Assembly (NCBI RefSeq): GCF_004137345.1 | Contig: NZ_SDWV01000019.1 | Location: 39,050-103,049 of the forward strand | Direction: 5' to 3' | DNA length: 64,000 nucleotides | Origin: Nocardioides zhouii | GTDB lineage: Bacteria; Actinomycetota; Actinomycetes; Propionibacteriales; Nocardioidaceae | In this document: piece after piece, positions 57,072 through 64,000 of the stretch | Layout of the letters: each line of letters starts with the position of its first letter | How positions within the stretch are numbered: position 1 is the stretch's first letter | Program-made: the position numbers and the translations under genes | The notes under the pieces: model-generated | What the model was told of the DNA's origin: nothing | Seen by the model: only the letters and a program-made list of their open reading frames with translations | The model's database searches: none

Positions 57072-58466
57072 TCAGAGCGTCAGGCCCACGAGCGCCATGA
57101 CGTTCACGACGACCCCGACACCGAGTGCCGCGATGGCACCCAGGGACATCGGCATCACCGGCGACTTGGCCCGGATGTTGAGGAACCAGGCAGCCACCAC
57201 CGCCGCAACCCCCCACTCTCCGGCCCAAGCGGCCGCCGCCAGTGCTCCTCCCACGAGGAACCCGATCTCCATGGTCTGGAAGATGGCGGTGCGCATGACG
57301 TCGGCCACCTCGCGAATGCTCGGCCAGCGCTCGATCCATCCGATCACTGCGAGAAGGGCAAAGACCTCCACGACGCGCAGCACCCCGACGCCGATCGCGG
57401 CCGTCCACGGGCTCGGCAGCAGGAGCGCCACGACGGGTTCGAGGAAGGTGCCGGTGGCCATGGTGCCGGTCACGACCGCCGTGGTGAACTTCATGGGAAT
57501 GAACGCAAACGCCCACATGAGCATCACGGCGGCGGCGGGCACGGCCAGCCCGATCGCGTAGAGGTGGGCGCTGTAAGGATCCATGGCCAGGAAGCCCCAG
57601 TTGTACGCGGCACCGTTGAGCGCGGCCAGCACGACGATCAACGGCAGGTTGCCCTTGATCCGGCGGACGTTCTCGCGGAACACGGTGTCCTCGTCGTCCT
57701 CCTCCTCGACCGCCCAGGAGGGGGAGGCGGCATCGGACCGGTCGTCCTCCATCCAGCTCGTGGGCACCTGCGCCGCCCCGGCCCCGGCCGTCCGCGACTC
57801 GCGCACGAGGAGCACGAGCATGACGAGGAGCCCGGCACCGAACGCCCACATCGACGGCAGCTCGAGTCCGGCGCCGCTCGATCCGAACCAAGCGAGGGTG
57901 CTGAGACCGAATGCCCAGAAGCCGGCCCTCATCCCGTAGTGGTAGGCGACGGTGAGCACGGGGAAGAGGAAGAAGGCCTGGACGACCGGCTGGGTGAACA
58001 GCGAGGTCCCCTCGGCGAGCGGCACGGGCAGGTTGTCCATGCCGACCGCGACGTAGTGGAGCACGAGCGCGAGGCCAGCGCCCCAGGCAGCGCCGAGCGC
58101 CACCGAGCCGCCCACCCCGGCGAGGTTGGTCCGGCCCTGCCACCACCGCCGCCCGAGGTCCGCCGGCAGCGAGACGCCGATCCAGTCCGTGGCGATGTAC
58201 ACCAGGTAGACCAGGGGGATCACGAAACCCAGTGAGTACGGCAGACCAAAGGCCCAGATGAAGGCCAACGCCAGCGAGAAGGAGACCTTCGAGACCTGCT
58301 TGCGGGTCATCTCGCCGGAGCGCAGCGAGGGCATGATGGGTCGGAGCCCGTCGTGGAACACGCTGACGTTGCGGTTCACGAGCACCGTCGACAGCGCGCC
58401 CATGGCCGCGAAGAGCGGCACGGCGGGGATGAGTGGAAGGGGCAGTGTCACGTCGGATCCCAGCAC
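57072..58466 (-). CDS. YhfT-like membrane transporter
   Basis: 464 residues with about ten hydrophobic segments and a charged central loop (AVEEEDDEDTVFRENVRRIKGN region). The N-terminal ALSTVLVNRNVSVFHDGLRP, IMPSLRSGEMTRKQ and the C-terminal half (MEIGFLVGGALAAAAW, AAWFLNIRAKSPV) align well with E. coli YhfT as I remember it (AVFHDGIRPILPQL, NRREAG). YhfT is an uncharacterised multi-pass protein of the yhf operon, presumed transporter. GTG 58466 follows AGGAG by about 8 bases. It is 17-26 kb from the other yhf-like genes and preceded by an SDR gene. Confidence 0.85.
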   Translation of the reverse strand: MLGSDVTLPLPLIPAVPLFAAMGALSTVLVNRNVSVFHDGLRPIMPSLRSGEMTRKQVSKVSFSLALAFIWAFGLPYSLGFVIPLVYLVYIATDWIGVSLPADLGRRWWQGRTNLAGVGGSVALGAAWGAGLALVLHYVAVGMDNLPVPLAEGTSLFTQPVVQAFFLFPVLTVAYHYGMRAGFWAFGLSTLAWFGSSGAGLELPSMWAFGAGLLVMLVLLVRESRTAGAGAAQVPTSWMEDDRSDAASPSWAVEEEDDEDTVFRENVRRIKGNLPLIVVLAALNGAAYNWGFLAMDPYSAHLYAIGLAVPAAAVMLMWAFAFIPMKFTTAVVTGTMATGTFLEPVVALLLPSPWTAAIGVGVLRVVEVFALLAVIGWIERWPSIREVADVMRTAIFQTMEIGFLVGGALAAAAWAGEWGVAAVVAAWFLNIRAKSPVMPMSLGAIAALGVGVVVNVMALVGLTL

Positions 58467-58533
58467 GGCGGCGTCTCCTGTTTTCGGTCGATGGCCGGTC
58501 CGGCAGGGCCGGCCCGGTGGAGGCTCCTCAAGG

Positions 58534-59259
58534 TCACATGTGGCTGCCGCCATTGACGTTGAGCTGAGCTCCGGTCATAAAGGAGGAAGCGCTTGTCGCG
58601 AGGAAGATCACGCTGTCGGCGATCTCGGCCGGTGAGCCCAGCCTGCCGAGCGCGGCCTGGCCAGGCATCGAGGCGCGGACCTCGGGAGCGAAGTGGTCGA
58701 GCATGGCCGTCTCGATGCAGCCCGGGTTGATGACGTTGGCGCGGATCCCCTGGGGGGCCGCGAACTTCGCCAGCGACTTGGTGAAGCAGATCACGGCCGC
58801 CTTCGAGGCGGCGTAGCTGGCGCCACTGGTCGTGCCGCCGACCAGGCCGGCACGAGACCCGATGTTGACGATCGACCCACCTCGAGGCATGTGCGGAATC
58901 GAGGCGTTGCACATCAGCCAGGTGCCGCGCACGTTCACGTCGAAGACCCGGCTCCACGCCTCCGGCTCGATCTCGTCCATCCGACGTGGATCGACGATCC
59001 CGGCAAAGTTGACGAGGACGTCGATCGAGGTTCGCTCACGGGCGAAAGCGTCCACCACGCGGGTGACGTCCTCGGGCGACGTCACGTCCAGAACGAGCGG
59101 CGTACCACCCACCTCGTCGGCGAGTGCCCTCACCGCCGCCTCGCCGAGGTCGGCCACACCGACATGCGCTCCCTCCGCGGCGAGGGCCCGCACGCTGGCG
59201 GCTCCGAGCCCACCCGTGGCTCCGGTCACCAGGATCGATCGTCCCGTCAAGCGCTCCAT
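58534..59259 (-). CDS. Short-chain dehydrogenase/reductase
   Basis: 241 residues from ATG 59259 after GGGAGAAG. Seen: ILVTGATGGLGAASV, LVNFAGIVDPRRM (N-A-G motif with Phe), IVNIGSRAGL with catalytic Ser, YAASKAAVICF (YxxxK), and C-terminal MTGAQLNVNGGSHM. Likely NAD(P)-dependent sugar or alcohol dehydrogenase. It lies 67 bp upstream of the YhfT-like gene in the same direction, so they may be co-transcribed. Confidence 0.92.
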   Translation of the reverse strand: MERLTGRSILVTGATGGLGAASVRALAAEGAHVGVADLGEAAVRALADEVGGTPLVLDVTSPEDVTRVVDAFARERTSIDVLVNFAGIVDPRRMDEIEPEAWSRVFDVNVRGTWLMCNASIPHMPRGGSIVNIGSRAGLVGGTTSGASYAASKAAVICFTKSLAKFAAPQGIRANVINPGCIETAMLDHFAPEVRASMPGQAALGRLGSPAEIADSVIFLATSASSFMTGAQLNVNGGSHM

Positions 59260-59344
59260 GTCGTCTTCTCCCACGATGATCGTCTGGTGCTGTTCCCGAC
59301 TCGACGGAGGTCCGTCGGGAAGTTCCTGCGCGCGGAACCCCGCG

Positions 59345-59415
59345 CACCGGCGGGCAAACAGACACCGCCGAAGCCCCCGCGAGGGCCCCGGCCGGTGTCG
59401 TTCGCCCGGCGGGTG
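59345..59415 (-). terminator. Strong hairpin after the sugar-binding lipoprotein gene
   Basis: Long GC-rich inverted repeat: arms CACCGGCGGGC and CGCCCGGCGGGTG region with nested GACACCG/CGGTGTC and GCCCCCGCGAGGGC. It begins one base after the lipoprotein stop on the minus strand, separating it from the SDR/YhfT genes. Confidence 0.65.
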
Positions 59416-59416
59416 A

Positions 59417-60628
59417 CTACCCGCAGGCCGGCTCCGCCTTGGCGCAGGCGTCCTCGATGGTCGCCGGGAGCGGCTTCTTCCACGCGTCGTCGTAGGCCTG
59501 GCGCAGGCCGTTCTGCACGACGGCCAGCGACGGGACGCCGATCCAGTCCGGAACGTCCGTGCCGATCAGCGACAGCATCATGGCGTCGGCTTCCGCGACA
59601 CCCTGGTCGTAGGGGCGCTGGGCCCCGACGCCCTTGAGGTACTCGCCCGTGGCGATGTCGGTGGCTGCCTGGTCGCCGAGGTCGATCGTGGTGACCGGAA
59701 TGTCGCGACCCTGGGCGCGCAGTGCCGCGATGACACCCGCCGCGGGTCCGTCCCAGACCGCAAAGACGCCCTGGACGTCCGGGTTCGCGGTCAGGAAGTT
59801 CGCCGCCACGTCACCGGCCTGGTTAGGGTCGGTGAAGGCAGCTTCCTTGATCGTCACGTCGGGCCGGTTCTCTGCGAACCAGTCCTTGACGCCCTTGGTG
59901 CGCTGGTTGGTCACGAAGAAGGTGATCCCGAAGTCGATGATGCCGATCGTGCCGCCCTCGGGGATGTAGCAGGCGAGCTTGGCGGCGGCGATCTGGCCAT
60001 TGCCCTGGCTGTCGGCAGAGATCACCGACTGGTAGTCCTTGCCGGGCTCGAGGCCCTGGGCAGCGTTGTCCATGAAGACGAGCTTGATGCCCGCTGCGGC
60101 CACCTTCTTGTAGGCCGGGGCCGTGGCCACGTCGTCGACCGGAATGCTGATGATGCCGTCGGGGGCCAGCTGGATCGCGTTCTGGATGTTCGCGATCTGC
60201 TTGTCGACCTTGAAGTTCGCCTCGGTGTTGCTGACGATCTTGACGCCGTACTTGCCGAACTCGTCCGTGAGGCCGCGAGTCTGGCCGTTGGGCCAGTCAC
60301 CGGCGAACTGGAACACGAGCGCCACCTCGAAGTTGCCCGCCTTGATCTCTTCTCCGTCCGCCGCGGAGATGGCGATGTCGTCGGGCGAGGCCGCAGCCTC
60401 GCCGTTGGGGCCCTGGCCGACGATGCCGTCGGGCTCCAGTGCCGGGCCGGCGATGCTGGCGTCGTCCGAGCACTCCGGCTTGTCGGCGGAGCCGTCCGCC
60501 ACTGCGTCGGCCCCGGAGGAACTGTCTCCCGAAGACCCGCTGCTGCAGGCCGCGGCGAGCAGGAACAGGGCGACCGTGGGTACCACGATGATCTTCGCGC
60601 GCAGGGTGCGCCTTGAACGACTTCTCAC
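59417..60628 (-). CDS. Sugar ABC transporter substrate-binding lipoprotein (CUT2 type)
   Basis: 403 residues from GTG 60628. Signal peptide RTLRAKIIVVPTVALFLL followed by the lipobox AAACS and a Ser/Gly linker. The periplasmic-binding domain shows VALVFQFAGDWPN, NIQNAIQLAPDGIISIPVDD, VFMDNAAQG, IISADSQGNGQ-like ISADSQGNGQIAAAKL and VFAVWDGPAAGVIAAL, typical of ribose/xylose-type binding proteins. No ATPase or permease is next to it; the only CUT2 pair in the window is at 26426-28962, which itself lacks a binding protein. Flanked by an operator (60716) and a terminator, so it is a single-gene unit. Confidence 0.93.
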   Translation of the reverse strand: MRSRSRRTLRAKIIVVPTVALFLLAAACSSGSSGDSSSGADAVADGSADKPECSDDASIAGPALEPDGIVGQGPNGEAAASPDDIAISAADGEEIKAGNFEVALVFQFAGDWPNGQTRGLTDEFGKYGVKIVSNTEANFKVDKQIANIQNAIQLAPDGIISIPVDDVATAPAYKKVAAAGIKLVFMDNAAQGLEPGKDYQSVISADSQGNGQIAAAKLACYIPEGGTIGIIDFGITFFVTNQRTKGVKDWFAENRPDVTIKEAAFTDPNQAGDVAANFLTANPDVQGVFAVWDGPAAGVIAALRAQGRDIPVTTIDLGDQAATDIATGEYLKGVGAQRPYDQGVAEADAMMLSLIGTDVPDWIGVPSLAVVQNGLRQAYDDAWKKPLPATIEDACAKAEPACG

Positions 60629-60715
60629 AGAACTTCCTTTGGTTGGCCCCGGCATCTGGGGGCGAGTGACCCGAGGCATCGCCCAGTCGATAGGAGGGCG
60701 ACAACTTCATCATTT

Positions 60716-60729
60716 GCAATGGCACTGCA
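60716..60729 (-). promoter_or_regulatory. GCAA-N6-TGCA operator upstream of the sugar-binding lipoprotein
   Basis: GCAATGGCACTGCA, a variant with a 6-bp spacer of the site at 44649, 47197, 56983 and 61772. A TATATA box lies just beyond it. Confidence 0.45.
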
Positions 60730-60802
60730 CTATATACACAGTTTCGCCCTCTGTGCCGCTCGTCACAGAAATAAGTTCGACGTCCGATCGGACTTCGGCC
60801 CG

Positions 60803-61759
60803 TCACGGGCCGATCCCGACGAAGGCGTGGAGCGCCCGGCGCCTGTCGACCATCGCCCGCCGTGAGACCGCCGCCCGCGGGGCGAACAGCTCGAACGCGT
60901 GGGGCGCGCCGGGATGCAGGTGCATCTCCAGGCGCACGCCGGCCTGGAGGAGGCGCAGGGCGAACGCCACGTTCTCCTGCCTGAAGACATCGAGCTCCCC
61001 GCACTCGAGGTAGGTCGGGGGCAGGCCCCTGAGGTCGTCGGCCCGGAGCGGCGCGGCGGCGCGGCGGCTTGCCACTCCGGCGCCCAGGTAGCACGACCAG
61101 GCGGTGACGTGATCCTCGTAGCTCCACACCGCCACCCGCTCGAGGGCCTCGTCCTTGACGTAGGTCCGGTCGTCGAGCATGGGGTACAGGAGCAGCTGAC
61201 CCACCGGTCGAGGACCGCCCTCGTCCCCGGCGCGCAACGCGACGGCGGCCGCAAGCCCTCCGCCAGCGCTCTCCCCTCCGATGACGACGCGGGCCGGGTC
61301 GAGGCCGAGACGGACGCCGCCGGTGGCGATCCAGCCCAGTGCCGCGACACAGTCGTCCACCGGAGCCGGGAACGGGTGCTCGGGGGCACGTCGGTAGTCG
61401 ACCGCCACCACCGCGAGACCGGTGTCCGAGGCGTAGGTCCGGCACACGCCGTCGTGCGTCTCCAGGTCGCCCATGATCATCCCCCCGCCGTGTAGGTACA
61501 GCAGCACTGCCCCTTCCTCCTGCCCGCGCTTGCGGTACACACGGACGGTCATCGGCTGACCAGACCCCCCGGCAATCACGACGTCCTCGGTCGCCACGTC
61601 GACAGGCGGTGGACGCAACCGCCACATCTCCGCGAACATGGCGTGGGTGGCCGCGCGACGTGCGCGCCAGTCGCCGCGCGCCAGCGGGAGACCGGGGTCG
61701 ACCCCGAAGATCTCGGCGAGCCCCTCTGCCACCTCGGGATCCACGTCGTACACAGGCAT
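60803..61759 (-). CDS. Alpha/beta hydrolase (hormone-sensitive lipase-like esterase)
   Basis: 318 residues. Oxyanion motif YLHGGGMIMGD, nucleophile Ser in VIGGESAGGGLAA, acid Asp in CGELDVFRQEN and His in GAPHAFELF complete the catalytic triad. No signal peptide, so cytoplasmic. It probably cleaves an ester on an imported compound, such as an acylated sugar. Single-gene unit with its own operator at 61772. Confidence 0.93.
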   Translation of the reverse strand: MPVYDVDPEVAEGLAEIFGVDPGLPLARGDWRARRAATHAMFAEMWRLRPPPVDVATEDVVIAGGSGQPMTVRVYRKRGQEEGAVLLYLHGGGMIMGDLETHDGVCRTYASDTGLAVVAVDYRRAPEHPFPAPVDDCVAALGWIATGGVRLGLDPARVVIGGESAGGGLAAAVALRAGDEGGPRPVGQLLLYPMLDDRTYVKDEALERVAVWSYEDHVTAWSCYLGAGVASRRAAAPLRADDLRGLPPTYLECGELDVFRQENVAFALRLLQAGVRLEMHLHPGAPHAFELFAPRAAVSRRAMVDRRRALHAFVGIGP

Positions 61760-61771
61760 ACCGTCCCTTGT

Positions 61772-61783
61772 GCAAGTGTTGCA
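61772..61783 (-). promoter_or_regulatory. GCAA-N4-TGCA operator upstream of the esterase
   Basis: GCAAGTGTTGCA, 12 bp before the esterase ATG. Member of the shared set of five. Confidence 0.5.
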
Positions 61784-61871
61784 TTATTGGTGCGCGGCTT
61801 GCAGAGTACTCCTACGGAGTCGCGAGCATCGGCCCACGGGCTCGGCCCCACCCATCATCAGGAAGGTCACC

Positions 61872-62333
61872 ATGGAGTTCATCGGCATCGACGAGCACGA
61901 CGGCCAGCGCCTGCTCGGCACCCTCGGCACAGAGGTCCACTGGATCGACGGCGACAGCGCCCGCGAGGCGGAGCTGGTCGACGCGGCCCTGCCGGAGGGT
62001 GAGCGCCACCTGCGCGGGGTCTTCGACGCCACCGCACCCGCGCCGGGTGAGGAACACTCCGCCCACTGCGCCTGGCACACGAACGGCGTCACCGAGGCGC
62101 ACAGCATCATGTCGGGCCGCGGCATGTTCCAGTTCTGGACCGACGAGGGCCCGGTGACCCTGGTGCTCACCGCCGACGACCTCCTCGTCAACCGCGGCGC
62201 TGAGCACCGCTACCAGCCGTTGGGCGACCAGCAGCTGCGGTTGCGCCACTCCGGCGAAACCGACGGGGACTTCGCGTACGTCGACACCGGCCGGAGTCCG
62301 ATGCCCTGGCCGAGGGTGCCGCACGCGGGATAG
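61872..62333 (+). CDS. Cupin-like protein of unknown function
   Basis: 153 residues. The central part HTNGVTEAHSIMSGRGMFQFW, TLVLTADDLLVNRGAEHRYQP and LRLRHSGETDGDFAYVDTG has the length and His placement of a cupin; acireductone dioxygenase is the nearest thing I recognise, but its full HxHxxxE...H set is not complete (only the first His, the AH of TEAHS and the EH of GAEHR are candidates). GGAAGG precedes the ATG. Divergent from the esterase. Treat the family as probable, function unknown. Confidence 0.7.
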   Translation: MEFIGIDEHDGQRLLGTLGTEVHWIDGDSAREAELVDAALPEGERHLRGVFDATAPAPGEEHSAHCAWHTNGVTEAHSIMSGRGMFQFWTDEGPVTLVLTADDLLVNRGAEHRYQPLGDQQLRLRHSGETDGDFAYVDTGRSPMPWPRVPHAG

Positions 62334-64000
62334 TGGGCGACCCCAGCCTCGTGGCGCCTGTGTGATGAGCCCCACCCCCACGACTTGGTGCATCACCCGG
62401 CGTGTCCGAAGGCGAGTGGGTGATCGCCGCCCCGAGCGCGCTGCGCCGTCACGGCGACGGCCTACGCGCCGCCGCCATGCCCGCGTTGTTCACTGCAAAC
62501 GGAGCCCTCCACGAGGGAGACGATCCATTCGCGCAGTGCCTTGAGCTGGACCTTGCCGGCAACAGCGAATTCGTAAGCCATTGCTGTCTCGCTGCTCCCT
62601 CTCGATCCCGAAGGTGCGGGTCATGCGGTCTGCAAGCACCGCGTTCTAGTGCGCCGACAGCGCGACACAAGCTGCATGAAGCGGTTGGCCGTCCAAACTG
62701 CGCCGCCGCCCGGCCTCAGCGGTCTTGACCTTGTTGGAGATGACGCGGGCGACGTCGGGCGAGCAGCTGCTCAGGCGTCACCCCTTATCGCCGAACCGCT
62801 CCGCTCGCTACTCGCTAAGCGGCGCGATCGACCCGCGATCGCTCCCCCAGCGCCATCGTCCGCATCTAGCAGATCGCCTTCCCGCCCGTCCGCCGCCGCG
62901 CCATTCCGGCAGTCTGGTTGCCGCTCACCATGTACCTCGCACCTCATGTATCGTCGGAGGTAGGCGCCGGGCGACGTCCGGGATCGTCTGGTCATGACGG
63001 TCTCGATGGCGCTTGAACACTCATCAGATGGGTCGCGACGCCCCACGTGGCGACCAGGCTCTCGAGCAGTTCATCACGACGCCTGGCCGCCGCATCATCC
63101 GCATCGAGACAGGTGTCGGTGAATCACCTCCCTGGCATGCAGGTGTCTAGGTGGTTCCGTAGGTCGACCAATCACGGCGTCTACAGCCCGCCGGCCCACT
63201 GAACCCCCCTCGTTCTGCAAGAGGTGTATGTCGAAATGGGTTCAGGACGGGCGGGAGGGCCTTGGACACCTACAAGATGCGTGGAGGCTCAGGACGCAGG
63301 GTGCGTGAAAGAGGACTGAGGGTGCAGCGCAGCGTGCATGCGGTCGTTGCAGTAGCGGACCGGGCGGTGGTCACTTCTCGACGCGCGGTCTCCCCCCATG
63401 AAGGCGAATTCCTGGACCCCGTCCACCGAGCGGTCTGACGGCGAGCCGGTCAACGGACACATCGTCTCCGCCTCAAGGCAGTTCAGGACGACTGCTCGCG
63501 CCAACCCCGCCTGGCCGACCGCCAGCTCGAGATCGCAGGACCGGTCCTCGGGACTGCGCAGCTGACATCCCGTGCGTAGGCCAGTCAGCGTTCAAGTACC
63601 CCGTGCTCGGCACGCAAGAAATCGACTGCATGGTCACCGGTTCGCAGGTCGCGCCTCTACTGGAGCCCGCCATCATCAGGCCTGTCAAGGATCGCGGCAA
63701 TCCATCGGATCGACATCGGCATGTTAAAGGACGGGCGGCTTTGGTCGACGCGAACGCCGCGCACCCTCCCCCGCCCGTCCTGGGACGGGCGAACCTCGGG
63801 CGGGCGCGAAATGGTGCTTCCTTCGTTCACAGTGGAGACATGAAGACGTCACTTGGGCTAGGCGCCGGATGTGTCGCCGATTCGAACTGATAGAGCCCTC
63901 GAACGACAAGAACGCAGGTCAGACGGGACTGTGGATTTAACGGTGTTTCCGGCCTGACGCGCTGACGAGTGTCAGCGGGGAAGGTGCCGTGATGACCACG
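62334..64000. other. Gene-poor right end of the window, probably decayed
   Basis: About 1.67 kb in which I see no ORF with a ribosome site and recognisable family. Short frames at 62402-62728, 62449-62670, 62771-63046 and 63289-63504 have atypical codon use or stops. The 63289-63504 minus-strand frame ends with an RYCNDRMHAALH-like stretch loosely resembling integrase-core transposases. TGAACCC (63197 area) and GGGTTCA (63238 area) form short inverted arms. None of this amounts to an insertion sequence I can define. Confidence 0.4.

Noticed and set aside
61872..62333. Calling the cupin-like protein an acireductone dioxygenase
   Set aside because: The metal-binding HxHxxxE motif is not complete.
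62402..63504. Several 60-110 residue frames in the right end as genes
   Set aside because: No ribosome sites, no recognisable family and codon composition unlike the real genes around them.

Overview
The window is high-GC actinobacterial DNA. The left 11.7 kb has the conserved order pmt / rsmI-tatD-rpfB-rsmA-ispE, known from Mycobacterium and its relatives. Base composition, frequent GTG starts and gene content suggest a Nocardioidaceae-like actinomycete; this assignment is inference, since no rRNA or other typing marker is present.

Layout. (1) 1-11.6 kb is core chromosome: a flotillin N-terminus, an NfeD-like protein, ispE, rsmA, rpfB, tatD, rsmI, a protein O-mannosyltransferase, a small protein, a LysR regulator divergent from an MFS exporter, a membrane protein and an SDR enzyme. 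(2) At 11738-11824 a terminator adjoins the 3' half of a tRNA gene with no 5' half. This looks like the displaced attachment-site end of a genomic island; everything to its right is accessory. (3) 12.4-23.6 kb holds two sugar-oxidation/isomerisation operons, each with its own ROK regulator: TIM-barrel sugar isomerases/epimerases, a Gfo/Idh/MocA oxidoreductase, a GMC flavoenzyme with a gluconate-dehydrogenase-type small subunit, a ROK sugar kinase and a KDPG aldolase. (4) 23.6-40.7 kb holds a flavin oxidoreductase, an SDR, a sugar ABC transporter (ATPase and permease only), a SIS-domain protein, and an actinobacterial version of the enterobacterial yhf gene set: YhfS-, YhfX-, YhfW-, YhfY(PRD)-, YhfU(DUF2620)- and Php-like proteins. 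With these come an aminotransferase, a cupin phosphoglucose isomerase, a 2-hydroxyacid dehydrogenase, an HPr protein, an AroE-like dehydrogenase and a GntR regulator. The YhfT-like transporter lies apart at 57-58.5 kb. (5) 40.8-62.3 kb is a catabolic regulon: two GMC oxidases with nucleotide-identical small-subunit genes 14.1 kb apart, ETF beta/alpha, KDPG-type aldolase, IclR regulator, PfkB kinase, aldo-keto reductase, acyl-CoA synthetase/MaoC/cyclase/thioesterase, enolase-superfamily dehydratase, Ldh-type dehydrogenase, an orphan sugar-binding lipoprotein and an esterase. (6) 62.3-64 kb has no gene I can support.

How it may work together (inference). GMC enzymes oxidise imported sugars or glycosides and may pass electrons to ETF. 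Isomerase/Gfo-Idh enzymes or a dehydratase process the keto-sugar or sugar acid. A kinase and KDPG-type aldolase feed central metabolism. Five promoters in region 5 share a GCAA-N4/6-TGCA site, suggesting one regulator, plausibly the IclR protein. Three promoters in the yhf-like block share GTMA-N5-TKAY sites, suggesting control by the local GntR protein. The yhf-like block is the most novel part: its biochemical role is, to my knowledge, not established in any organism.
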